The notes beneath the pieces were generated by a model. It worked only from the letters and a program-made list of their open reading frames with translations. It was not told the DNA's origin and ran no database searches. A stretch of DNA of 64,000 bases from Dromiciops gliroides. Lineage: Eukaryota; Chordata; Mammalia; Microbiotheria; Microbiotheriidae. The DNA lies in contig NC_057866.1 of assembly GCF_019393635.1 (NCBI RefSeq), positions 817,001-881,000 on the forward strand, given 5' to 3'. Position 1 is the stretch's first letter, and every line of letters starts with the position of its first letter. Positions 27,001 to 37,419 of the stretch are shown here, in pieces. Position numbers and translations under genes: made by a program.

Positions 27001-30000
27001 TGACCCTTGTGGTCACCGGGGATCTCTAAAGGCCCCAGAGAACAGAAGAGGAGCCACAGGCCCAGAGAAGGACACCCGTTGCCCTGGTTTTCCAAAAAAA
27101 GGGAAGAGGACGATCGATGTCTATGAATGACAGACCAGTGACCTTGGCCTCAAGCCCAAACATAATGTGGAGAGCAGTGGGAAGGGGCCATTGGGAAGAA
27201 CTTAGCAAAGAGGAAGAGGCCCCAGAGAGCCAGCCCACAGCCAGGCTGACCTGCTGGGCAGGCCAGGGAGATGCTACCAAGATTTTCCAAAGATCTGAGC
27301 AAAGCACTTGATAAGGCTCTTGAGCTGTCCTGGGGGAGACGGTCTGGGGCCTGCCCTCAGCCCTGCGTTCGCCAACATATTTATCGGTGCTGTGGATGAA
27401 GGCAGAGGGCAGAAGACCCCCAGATGTAGGTCCTGTCTCCACCCTATCAGCAGATCCCATCAGAAACCCTGCTTACCCACACCTTGACAAGCTGGCCTGT
27501 GTGGGGAAGAGACTGGACATTGTCCTAGGGGACAGGCTGCCAGACTCAGGTGGGCGGGGGGGTGGTCCAGCCTCGCTGTGCTGCAGGAGCAGGGGCCAGG
27601 AGAGGCCGACTGTAGCTTGATGTGTCAGCAGCTGCTGAGGGGCTCCCCCTCATGGCAGGCCTCTGATCCAAGTTGAGACATAGGACTAATGGGTGGAGGA
27701 GTGAGCTTTTAGAAAAGGAAGCTGCGACTACCCAGAGGTGCCTGTGCAGTGTCACAAAACTGTAGGCCAGGGCGATATTGCAAAGAACAACAAAACATTT
27801 TCTAAGCTAATGCCTATTATTCTTTCTTTTCTTTTTTTTTTTTGGTGAGGCAATTGGTGTTAAGCGACTTGCCCAGGGTCACACAGCTAGTCAGTGTCAG
27901 GTGTCTGAGGCTGGATTTGAACTCAGGTCCTCCTGAATCCAGGGCCAGTGTTCCATCCACTGTGCCACCTAGCCGCCCCCTAATGCCTATTATTCTTTTG
28001 GAAAAGACTGAGGGTTGTGAGCTAGGCCAGAGGTGTCAAAGCCAGGGTCTCCATAAGTGTGGCCCACTTCTGTGTGATTGGGAAACACTGAAGGACATAA
28101 AGAAAAATATGAGGGAACGGATGATGTGAACATTGGGTTTTCTAAGTCAACAGACCCACAGGAGTCACTGGGGAAATGGTCTCCAGGAGGTGCCCCGGGT
28201 ATTCGCGTCTAGCCCAGTGGTGAAATCTGGGCTAATCACCTTAGAGGCGGAGGGGACCTCCTTTTACAGATGGGGAGACTGAGGCCCGGAGAGAGGCAGG
28301 GCTTACCCAGGATCACACCAGAGAGAGGTGGTAGAAGTGGGTTTGAACCCATGTCCTTGGATGCCAAATCTCAGTATCACTGGAGTCTGGGACATTGTTG
28401 CTTATCTATCATAAGTGGGGTTGGCGGCGCAGAGGCAGAGACAACAGATGGGAGAGAGAGGCAGGGCCTAAGAGTGGGTCTGGCTGTGTGTATATGTGGG
28501 GTGTATACGCGTGTATCTGTATATGCATGTGGGTAAGTGCACGCGTCAGTGTGTATGCATGCAAGTACGTGTGTGAATATGTGTGAATATGGCTGTATGC
28601 ATGTGTGTATGCATGTGCATTTATGTCTGAGTGTGCGATGCATGTTTGTATGTGTATATGTATGTGTATGAATGTGGATGCACATGTATACTACATATAA
28701 AAGTATACATGTATATGTGTGAATATGTGTGAATGTGGCTGTATGCATGTGTGTATGCATGTGCATTTGTGTCTGAGTGTGCGATGCATGTTTGTATGTG
28801 TATATGTGTGTGTATGAATGTGGATGCACGTGTATACAGCATATAAAAGTATACGTGTATATGTGTATTTATATGTATGTGGATGTGTATGCATGTACCT
28901 ATATGTGTGTACATATGGATAGGTATGAGTATGCATACGTGTGCCTATGTAAGTGTATGTGTGACTATACACACGCGTTTGTGTTTATGTATGTGTGCAT
29001 GTGTACATGTGTGTAGGGGCCAGATCCAATGAATACAAAGGGAGAAGCTGAGAGACCGAGGCTCCCTGCTAAGCCAGTGGGCTGACTGAGGTCTGGGCTC
29101 TCCTGCCTGGGGTGCTCAGGTAGGGGAGCATGGGTAGCGGGCCAGGGGAAGCTCTGGGAGCTCGTGGTGGGGACCTGGTTCCTGAGCTTCCTCAGTCAAG
29201 CACAACTGAGGCTCCGGGCCCTGCTCCCCTCCCCACCTTTTGCTCGTAGGCCCGGGTGCGGGGCTGGCACCCGCCTCGGGGCCCCCCTCCTCAGGGGCCC
29301 ATACCAGCATCAACGTTGATTCCACGTTCAAAGGCAGCAAAGAAGTGCTCCCCCTCAAACAGCTCCACAGTGTCAGAGGGCTCGGGGCCGCGGTACCGCG
29401 GCTGCAGCCTCTTCAAGGTGGGCTCCACCTAGGGGGGACACCTGGGGTCAGGGAGCCCCTGCTGACAGCTGGGCCCCAGCCCCTTCCCCATCCCCCTCCT
29501 CACCTTCTTTCCGGGCAGGCACTGCAGCAGCACCTGCTCTGGATCCCGCCGCCTCTGCAGGGCGATGAAGTTCACCCGGTACAGACGCAGGCGATCGTAG
29601 ACCTTGCGGGCCAGGCCTTCCACACAGCTCTTGGTGGTGTACCAGAGCCAGTACCTGAGGTCAAGGGGCTGGGGTCACAGCTGCTCTGGAGGGGCAGGAG
29701 CTGAAATAGCCTTTAAGGGAGGAGGCAAGGCAGAGGGTGGGGGGCGAGAGATGACAGACAGAAGCATGGGCAGAAGATGTAGAGGGTCTGGCACCCAGAG
29801 CCCTGGGCATGAGGGAGAAACACAGCAGACAGAGCTATCAGGGGCGGGGGGGGGGGCGGAGAGTGGTGAGGGATGGCACACAGAGGTTTTCCCTAGCAGG
29901 AGAGAAGGCTGGAAGACGAGGCCTGGGCTGAATAGGCTCCCCCACCCCCCATCCCAGGCACCACACACTAACCAGGAAAAGTGTGTGACCTGGAAGCGGG

Positions 30001-32976
30001 CATACAGGTGTGTGAGCTCCAGAGCCACCTGGGCTGTGATGTCATCCCAAGCTGGCAGCTGAGGATCCCCATGCAGAAGGTGCAGATGGGTACGGTCCAG
30101 GCTCGGGCCTGAGGGGAGGGCAAACAGGGCATCTGGGCTGACCTGGCCCATGCCCCACAGTTCCCTCCCTCCTCTAGAACCACACCTGGAACTTGGCTCT
30201 CGAAGCTGGAAAGTCTGAAGTGGAACGTGGTGGGTCAAGAGCAGAGCCCCCCCCCCCCCGCCAAGGGCCCACGCTCACCTGTGATGCCTCGGGGCAGGGG
30301 CAGCTGGACAGTGACGGGCCCCAGGAAGTTGTGGGCACTGTCCTGGGACAGGCAGAGCAGGGGGCTGACAGCAGCCTCAGTATCTCCCCCCAGAGCCCAG
30401 TCTGACACCATGACCACCTGCAGAAGAGAGGACCGGAGAGCTGGCGGTGGGGAGCACAGGCTCTCTGCCCTCGCCCGGGGGGCCCGGCCCCTCCTTTCGG
30501 TGTACCTGCATGCGGATGTGCCGAGGCTCAGCAGTGACCCCAGCTGGGAAGATGACCTTGACCCTGGGGTCACCTGAGGAGCAGAGAAGCGCCCCTTCCC
30601 GAGGCACACGGCAGCTATCCTCCACGGGACGCGAGACCACCAGGAACCAGGAGAAATGAGGCACTCTGCAGCTGGCCCAGAGCCGCTGCAGGGCAGGGAG
30701 AGCCGGGGTCAGCTGTCAGCCGCAGCCCGGTGCGCTCTCCCCACCTCCCCCACCGGTGCCCCCTGACCTTGGGCTCTTCTTCTTTCTCCAAGTGCGTGTC
30801 CAGGTCCTCCCAGGTTTGGCCACTCCGGGTCCTGACTACAACCTGGCAGCCACGGCGGGCACGAGGGGGCACAAAAGGCAGCCACAAGTGCACTTCCTGT
30901 CATAACACAGGGCCCTTCTAGGGTTTCTGCAGGTCTTTTACACACAGGGCCCCTCCTCCTCCCAGGAACACAGGTCTCCCGACCTTTGGCATCACCCCCA
31001 GCCCCAAACCTGTTGGAAGGGGGTCCCATGGGGCCGCAGCTCCAGGACAGCACTGAGCAGGGCATCATGGGGGCCCAGCCAGACGAGGCGAGGCTCCGGG
31101 GTCAGCTGCTGGTAGTGGACGGTGGTGGGGGTGGGGGTGGCACCCGGGGGAAAGAGCATGCGGACCCCACAGGCCAGGGCCACGGAGCACCCACGGGAGG
31201 TCACTGTGAAACTGTGGAGCCAGAGGCAAGAGATGCTGGCCTCAAGGGGAAGGCAGGGCCCCTTCCTCCACCCCACCCCAGCCCACCTCTCCCATCCCAC
31301 CTGTCTGCGTCGGAGGCCAGCAGCACTCTGGGCACGTCACGGGCAGGGCTCTCCCCTGTGTCGAGTAATGGCACCTGTGAGTGGAGCAGGGCTCCTCCCC
31401 CTCCCCTCCTCCCCATTCCTCCTGTCCCCCTCTTGGGATCTGCCCCCACCTGGGGGTGCTGCAGGGGTGGGCTCAGGCACCCCCAAGGGGTTCCCCTGCA
31501 GCCGCACGAAGGGGGCCTCCTGGATCTCTCGGGGCACAGCTCGAAGCCTGTTGTCTCTCAGGTCAAGCTGGGTGAGGAGCGGGAGACTGGCGAGGCTGGG
31601 AGGGACGGAGTCCAAGAGGTTGCTGTGTAGGAAGAGCAGGCGCAGGGACTGGAGATTGGCTGTGGAGAGGTGGGGAGGCAATCCGTGGGAGGCCAGACTT
31701 CTTCGAGGCCCCCTACAATCCTGTCCCAGCCAGGGGCCTCTCTGAACCCCCACTACCCGGGCGGGTCTGGCACGGCCAGCCAGACATCATCACCTGTGTC
31801 CCCTCCCCTAATTCTCCTTTCCCATCTGGTGGGATCAGTGAGGGGGCAGCAGAAGAGGCTCACCAGAAGGTGAGGAGGCTGACTCAGGAAGCCCTCCTGG
31901 AGGAGGTGGGCTTTAAGCTGTGTCCCAAAGGAGGGGATGGAAGCTGGGGGCAAGGGACAGGATTGCCCCTAAAGGGTTGTTTTCCCTCCCTCTCTTGCCT
32001 CTGTCTGGGTGTCCAGGAGGCTGTGCACACAGGCAAGGATGTGGATGGGCTGGGGGCTCCTTTGCTCTCACCCATGGAGTCAGGGAGACTCTGGAGGCGG
32101 TTGGAGGCCAAGTTGAGCTCAGTGAGGCTGCTCAGAGCCCCGATCTCTTCCGGCACGGCATCCAGGCAGTTTTCAGACAGGTCCAGCCGCTGCAGGGCAG
32201 TCAGCTGGGCCATGCCCGTTGGCAAAGTCTGCAGGCAGTTGTTTGAGACGGAGAGGAAGGTGAGGGCATGAAGGGCCCCCAGGGACTCAGGGAGCCTCTG
32301 GAGCAGGTTGTGGCTGAGCAGGAGGGCATCCAGCCCAGTCATCTGGGGGATACAGGCTGGCAGCACCTTTAGGTTGTTGAAGCTGAGATCCAGGTGGACA
32401 AGGTGGGCCAGGTCACTCAGGCAGGGGGGCAGCGTGCTCAGGGAGCCGCGGAGGTAAGAGCCCCGATCGTCACGGCGGTGCCCACCTGAGTTGGGTGCAG
32501 AGCGTGGGGGGTGGGTCAGGGGGGAGCCCCAGGGGTCCTTTAGGAGTCGGGCCAAGAGCAATGGGGGACAGGACAGAGAGATGCCCACAGGGAGGTGACA
32601 GGGAGACAGCCACGGCCCGCCTGCTGGCCCTAGCCTGTGGTCCCGCCTCTGACAGCCTCCCCCATCCTCCTCTGGGGGCTCCCAGCTCACCTTTGAGGAC
32701 CAGAGAGCAGAGGCTCCGCAGGCGGGGGATGACAGCCAGCGCAGCCCCGACCAGCTCCTCGTTGCAGTTCAGCCGGAGGAACCGAACCTGCTGCAGCTGT
32801 GAGCCCTGCTCTCGGAGCAGGCGCAGCAAGAGGCCGCAGCCCCCAGGGTATAGGTCCAGGCTTAGCCTGTCGCTGGCCAGAAGGGAGCTGGGGTCCAGGG
32901 CGGCGGCCACTGCGTCTTCAGCATCCTTCTCCACATCTTCTTTCTCCTCCTCCTCCTCCTTCTCCTGGGCCTCCAC
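24071..32976 (-). CDS. PIDD1: p53-induced death domain protein 1 (PIDD1)
   Basis: PIDD1 is the scaffold of the PIDDosome (with RAIDD, activating caspase-2) and of a genotoxic NF-kB complex. Fifteen coding exons were read on the minus strand: 32691-32976 (5' edge uncertain), 32072-32485, 31450-31659, 31301-31355, 31010-31211, 30768-30896, 30506-30685, 30279-30417, 29973-30108, 29504-29654, 29305-29428, 25262-25380, 24968-25075, 24523-24722 and 24071-24299. From GTG 32976 to stop TAG 24071-24073 this is 894 codons; human has 910 residues. Domain order is an acidic N-terminus (EKEEEEEKEDVEKDAED), leucine-rich repeats (LDLSFNNL, LDLSENCL, LNLASNRL, LDLRDNRL), two ZU5 domains, UPA and a C-terminal death domain (VARRLGPDWQSVALHL). 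Both autoproteolysis motifs HFSW are intact (30647-30658, and across the 29973/29654 junction). No in-frame ATG is present in the first exon listed. Confidence 0.97.
24800..24945 (+). repeat. MIR-like SINE remnant in PIDD1 intron
   Basis: A GGCAGCTAAAGCACTGGAC head, AAATTCAAATCTAGC B-box and GTAGCTGTGTGACTCTG core are visible. The tail ends only about 25 bases before PIDD1 exon 24968. Confidence 0.6.
25560..25690 (+). repeat. MIR-like remnant in PIDD1 intron
   Basis: Contains AAGACCTGGGTTCAGATCC and GGCTGTGTGACCCTGGGTAA. A related but weaker stretch lies just upstream (25425-25510). Confidence 0.55.
27090..27620 (+). mobile_element. second CR1/L3-like LINE remnant, in PIDD1 intron
   Basis: Reverse-transcriptase remnants are legible in pieces: LSKALDKALELSWG near 27295-27340, and FANIFIGAVDEG near 27368-27403, which resembles the CR1 'LFNIFINDLDxG' block. 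An upstream stretch (GACCAGTGACCTTGGCCTCA) parallels text at 3250. It lies antisense to PIDD1. Boundaries are approximate, and the surrounding 25.7-27.8 kb may hold more of it. Confidence 0.45.
27826..27979 (-). mobile_element. WSINE1-like SINE in PIDD1 intron
   Basis: Reverse copy starting in a T-run. A perfect 19-bp duplication, CTAATGCCTATTATTCTTT, flanks it at 27807-27825 and 27980-27998. Confidence 0.93.
28240..28370 (-). repeat. MIR-like remnant (reverse)
   Basis: Contains ACAGATGGGGAGACTGAGGC, then CCAGGATCACACC, then GGGTTTGAACCCATG, the reverse-complement layout of MIR. Confidence 0.65.
28480..29020 (+). repeat. TG/ATGTGTATG-rich satellite-like tract with 146-bp duplication
   Basis: About 540 bases of alternating purine-pyrimidine TG-, ATG- and CATG-rich sequence in a PIDD1 intron. 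Within it a roughly 146-bp unit is repeated nearly exactly at about 28570-28715 and 28716-28862; both copies include CATATAAAAGTATAC. Confidence 0.85.
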
Positions 32977-33059
32977 CTGATGCCTAGTGGTGTGGGCATG
33001 TTTCAGCGTGCCTGGAAGGCGGGCAGAGGCAGGGCTTGGGGTCTCCAGGGGGATGGCTG

Positions 33060-33760
33060 TTTGGAAGAAGGGAATAAGTGAGGACAGAGGGAGGAGACAG
33101 AGAAAGGAGAGAGAAGACAGAAAGAGAAGAGAGAAAGCCAACAGAGACTGAGAGAGGCGAGAGATGGAGACACAGAGGCCAGGAGACAGGCAGAGCGGAT
33201 GTGGATGTTGAGAGAGAAGGCAAAGACAGAAAGAAATGGAGGCAGAGAGATGGTCTCTGTTTCTCTCCTTTCTCTGTCCCTCTTTCTACTTGAGAGACAG
33301 AGATGGAAAGAAAGGCAGAGAAAGGGAAAAGGGTCAGAAAGAAGCAGAGGAGAGAGAAGAAACAGAAAGAGGTAGAGAGAGAAAAAGGGGGAGGGAGATG
33401 GAGAGAGAGATGGGGGAAGGGAGAGGAGAGGGGGAGAAACGAGGGAAGGGAGAGGAGAAAAAGAACAGGAGAGAAAGGAGGGGAGGGAGAAGGGGGAGGC
33501 AGTAAAGGAGACAGAGATGGAGGGACAGAGGAAGTAACAGAGGAGACAGGAAGACAGTAGAAAATAGAGACAGAGAAAGGAGAGACAGAGGCAGACAGCT
33601 ACAGAGAGACTCAGAAAGGAGACAGGAGAAAGAAGAGAGAGAGCAAGAGAAAAAGAAGTAGAAACAAAGAGAAAGAAGGAAGAGGGAAGATAAGTAGAAG
33701 ACAGAGAATGGGTAGGTGACAGGCAAGAGACAGATAAGGCAGCAGAAGAGCACAAGCCCC
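33060..33760 (+). repeat. GA-rich (purine) low-complexity tract
   Basis: About 700 bases of GAGA/AGGAGA/GGGAGA sequence on the plus strand, which is CT-rich on the PIDD1 sense strand. It starts about 50 bases upstream of the strongest acceptor for the first coding PIDD1 exon. Confidence 0.9.
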
Positions 33761-34164
33761 CCCCCCCATCAGCGCCCCGCCCAAGAAGGGAAGGGGAGAA
33801 TATTGAGGGGGACTGGGGGGGTTCTAGTGCTGGCCTGGAGGCTGGGAAATCCTCCAGAGGTCTAGCCTCCACCCTGGCCTCAGCATCAGCCCCAGAAGGG
33901 GGCTTCCTCGGCCTCATAGCACCCCAGCTTGGAGCAGTTTCCTACCTAAGGCTCTCTCTGGACCTCAGCCCCTCTTTGTGCTAGCTCTGAGGCCTCTCTG
34001 CAAACCAGGCTAGCCCTAGAAGCTTGGGGGTGGGGGAAGACTGTGTGAGACCGCTAGGTCAGACTGGCCATCCCCCTGCATCCAAGCAGCGGGGGTTCTC
34101 TGTCATTGGGAGGAAGGTGTGTGTTCATGCTTGGGAGGACTCCAGCAATGCCCTGAGGGAGGCA

Positions 34165-34390
34165 CTGGAGGAGCTCTGGATAGAGTATTGTTCTAGGGTC
34201 AGGAAGACCTGAGTGCAAATCCTGCCTCAAATGCTTACTAGCTGTGTGACCCTGGGTGAGTCCTTTGTCCTGTCTCAGTCTTGGTTTCCTAAAATGGAGC
34301 TAATTAAAGGCCCAACCTCACAGGATTAAATGGGATCAGTTACCTATCTAAAGTGAGCTACGAATAGCAGCTCTCGTTATCTCTTGGGCC
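34165..34390 (+). repeat. MIR-like CORE-SINE, older copy
   Basis: Contains AGGAAGACCTGAGTGCAAAT, TTACTAGCTGTGTGACCCTG and a longer MIR-type 3' part (TTGGTTTCCTAAAATGGAGC), in the PIDD1 5' intron. Confidence 0.65.
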
Positions 34391-34863
34391 ATGGGATCCT
34401 CAGTTTTCTTCTAAGATGAGAACAAGGGGGCTGGCACTTGGCCCCAGGGCCTGGCTTGAGGAGAGACAGGGCAGGCCATGAGTTAGGTCCTGGAGGAGTG
34501 GCGGGGCTGGCTGCACTCATCTAGGCAAGGGTGTGGGGAATGTCACTGACTTGCCCAGGGAGGGCAGATGGTGAGTGCTGGTCACTCAGGATGGGCCTCC
34601 TCCTTTGGATGGAGCTCAGAGAGGGCATGCTATCAGGGATGAGGGGGCAGGTGATCAGAACCCAGCTCTGTATGGGCATATGGAGGGGGGCCACAACTTG
34701 GGAAGGGGACAGGCCACCTATGGGGGGGCTTCTAGGGCAGGGGACTCATGGAGGGTGGGGCTGTGTCCAGGGCAGGGCACTCGGCCGGGCGGAGGGCGGG
34801 CAGCCCGAAGGAGGGCCTGCCCTGGCCCCAAGCCGCCAGAGTCCCCAGACCGATGGTGGGTAC

Positions 34864-35060
34864 CTGGGGTCGGGCAGCGGCTCAGGATCTCGCAGGGGCC
34901 GGGGAAGGTCGCGCCAGATCAGCTCCCGCGCTTCCTGCCCGTGGCCCCGCCTCCAGGGTTTCCCCGCCCCAAGGGGGAGGAGCCCAGATGCCGCCCCCGC
35001 CCCGACCACCCGGAGCCCGCCATGCGGCGCCCATATTACCGCCGCTTTCCCCAGGCCCAT
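34864..35060 (-). promoter_or_regulatory. PIDD1: candidate PIDD1 first exon in shared CpG island
   Basis: The minus strand has a strong donor, GACCCCAG|GTACCC, with the exon edge at 34864, inside a CpG island that also holds the RPLP2 promoter. An ATG at 35058-35060 has a good Kozak context (ACAATGG) and is open to this donor. An NRF1-like palindrome, TGCGCGTGCGCA, lies at 35063-35074 immediately upstream. Whether this ATG is used is unclear: it is in frame with the PIDD1 body only if the weak acceptor at 32984-32985 is used. In human the two genes also start head to head. Confidence 0.5.
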
Positions 35061-35630
35061 TGTGCGCGTGCGCACGGGTATCTGCGTGCGCGGGGCGGGG
35101 GAGGGAGGGATTCCTTGGACTTCACGGAGCCTCTAGGGGGCGCTTCTGCCTACGCGGGCCCGCGCCCTTAGTGCGCTTGCGCCCGATGACCTTTCCGGCT
35201 GGGCCCGGAGGCACATGTGCGCCCAGAGTGGGCCGATTGGCCTCACGTGCTTCCGGGCCCGGCGCATGCTGGGACGGGAAGTTTACCGCGGCGCCGGGCA
35301 CGCGCGGAGCGTAGCGCGCCGGGGTTGGTAGGCGCCGATGTGGGGGCGTCCTGGCGAACTGGCCAACCGGGGAGCGTCCGTTTTTTCCGCAGGGCGCCGC
35401 CAGGCGGCACGCGGCCTTACGGCCCTCCTGTAAGCCTGAAGCGTCTAAGGGGGCCGCTTCCCGCCCCAGCCGCCGAGCGCCGGCACCCCCCCAGTCCCGC
35501 GGACGATGGTCCGAACCCACCTCTCATTGGTCAATCCCCGGGGACGTCAGCGCGCCCGGGCGGAAGAGGCGGGAGCGGCGGGCTTCCTCCCGGAGGCTCA
35601 TGGGTAGAGGTTTAATCCCCGCCCCTGCCG

Positions 35631-35758
35631 CCTTCTCTTCCTTTCCGGGCCTTGACGCCACCGTGGTTGGACTCTCCGTGGGCCCTGCCGCTCCCGCAGC
35701 TCCCGCAGCGCCAGGCCGCGATCTCCGGACCGGACCCGAGTAGAGCCTAGACCGCCGA
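35631..35758 (+). promoter_or_regulatory. RPLP2: RPLP2 first (non-coding) exon with TOP-like start
   Basis: A pyrimidine tract, CCTTCTCTTCCTTTCC (about 35631-35646), looks like the terminal oligopyrimidine start of ribosomal-protein mRNAs. The exon ends at the donor CCGCCGA|GTGAGTAG (edge 35758). A CCAAT box in reverse orientation (ATTGG, 35525-35529) lies about 105 bases upstream in CpG-rich sequence. TOP starts couple translation to growth signalling (family knowledge). The exact start is inferred. Confidence 0.75.
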
Positions 35759-35989
35759 GTGAGTAGCGGGGCGGGGACCGGGCCTAGGCCTGGAGAAGGA
35801 AGAGCTCGCGGCGCGGCCTGCCTCGTGTTGCGCCCGCGGGGCCTGGCGCCGAGCCCGGTGTCTGGCGCGGCGGGGCTGGGCCTTAGAGCCCGCCAGCGTT
35901 CCGCGTGGGGAAGGTGGCCGGGACCGGCCTAGCACCCGGAGCCGGTGGGAGGGATGGGCCGCGGCTCACGGGGCTCCTCTCCCCTCAGC

Positions 35990-37369
35990 ATGCGCTACGT
36001 GGCCGCCTACCTCCTGGCCGTCCTCGGCGGCAACGACTCCCCTAACTCCAAGGACCTGAAGAAGATCCTGGACAGCGTGGGCATCGAGACGGACGAGGAG
36101 CGCATGAAGAAGGTGGGCGGCGGGGCCGGGGGCCGGGGCCCGGGGTCCGGGCCGCCTTCCCCGGGGCCGCCTTTGACTGCTCCCTTCGTCCCTAGGTCAT
36201 CGGCGAGCTGAGCGGCAAGAACATCGAAGACGTGATCGCACAGGGTGAGGGGGCCGGCTCCTGGGGGGTCCCATCGGGCTCGGGAAAGCCATCTGGAGGC
36301 TCAGGCCCCGCCTCCTCCCGCTGTCCACCCTAATTCCTGCCGGTCCGGCCGTACCTGCCAGGTTTCGCTGGTGGACCAGAGCATCTCAGAAACCCGCTTT
36401 GGCAGCTGCGGGGCGCCTGCCGTGGGCTCGCAGCCAGCCGGGGTCTCGAAACACATCAGTGGGGAGAGGGGGCTCGGGGCGGCACCCACCCGGGGCTTCC
36501 CAGAAGAGCCTCCCCCGAAGTCGGGGCTGCAGCGGCTCAGCTCGTTATGTTACTTACAAGCAGCCATGTGGCAGCGGGTCACGTGGAGGCCTGTTGCTCC
36601 CTGGTGGGGGGGTGTGTGTGTGAGATGCTGAGGCTCCTGAGTGTCGGGGCAGAGCCTTTTACTGGGATTCCAGACCCTCTGAGTAGCGTGAGCCACTAGT
36701 CACCTCCTGCCGCTGCCAGCTGTCGTGCTTTCCTGGGCACAGCCTTGGAGAGGGGGTCAAGGTGCGATTTGTTTTGGAAGAGAAAGGCTTTCTGGTGGGC
36801 CTGAGCCTGCCATCTTCCAGCGACCAGTCTTGGATGAGATTTATCAAGGTCTAAACCCACTGATGCCTGCCCCCCATCCAAACAAGCACAAAATAAACCT
36901 GGGAATCGGGTTCAGAAGGGGGTGCAGGACTCATGTGCCTTGTGGAATCTTCGGGCCTGCAAAGAGAACTGGGGAGGGGGTCTCTGGCCAGGGAGGAGGG
37001 AGAGCCTCCCCTGAGCAACAAACAAATTCCTCCTTGAATGCACTGCTGCTGCCACCTTCCTGCAAAGGTCCTGCTCATGACGCCCTTTCCTCTCCTGCAG
37101 GGAGCAGTAAGCTGGCCTCCATGCCCTCCGGTGGTGCTGTTGCTGTGGCTGCCAGTGCTGGTTCTGCTGCCCCAGCTGCTGCTGGTGCTGCCCCTGCTGC
37201 TGGTGAGTGTGGCCAAAGAGATTGGGGGGGACGGGACGGGATGACTGCACGAGCTCATCCTTCATTGTTGGCTCCTTCTCTTGTTTCTGCAGCAGAGGAG
37301 AAGAAGGAAGAAAAGAAGGAGGAGTCAGAAGAGTCTGATGATGACATGGGTTTTGGCCTCTTTGACTGA
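35990..37369 (+). CDS. RPLP2: 60S acidic ribosomal protein P2 (RPLP2)
   Basis: RPLP2 pairs with P1 and binds P0 (uL10) to form the ribosomal stalk that recruits elongation factors. Four coding exons were read: 35990-36112 (after acceptor CCCCTCAG), 36196-36244, 37101-37202 and 37293-37369. They give 116 residues against 115 in human. The N-terminal helical dimerisation domain is MRYVAAYLLAVLGGN onward, with the conserved KKILDSVGIE and GKNIEDVIAQ. A flexible Ala/Gly hinge (exon 3) follows, then an acidic charged tail ending ESDDDMGFGLFD, the universal P-protein C-terminus bound by factors and by ricin-type toxins. The poly(A) signal AATAAA at 37393-37398 gives a very short 3' UTR. Intact introns and an open frame make this the functional gene, not one of the common ribosomal-protein retrocopies. 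Confidence 0.98.
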
Positions 37370-37392
37370 GTAACCACCCTGATTCTGGAGTG

Positions 37393-37398
37393 AATAAA
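37393..37398 (+). terminator. RPLP2: RPLP2 poly(A) signal
   Basis: AATAAA lies 24 bases after the stop codon. Cleavage is expected at about 37412-37420. Confidence 0.9.
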
Positions 37399-37419
37399 CC
37401 TTTTTATTTAAGAAGGTCT

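Noticed and set aside
32984-33917. Long minus-strand open frame upstream of PIDD1 (MRPRKPP... to Ser/Leu/Pro-rich text)
   Set aside because: Most of it is translation of the CT-rich low-complexity tract. Only its first few codons are kept, as one candidate PIDD1 start.
36245-37100. H/ACA snoRNA (SNORA52) expected in an RPLP2 intron
   Set aside because: Human RPLP2 hosts SNORA52, so I looked for two hairpins with an H box and a terminal ACA. Candidate ACA triplets near 36736 and 36889 lacked a convincing H box and stems, so I do not call it. A covariance-model search would decide.
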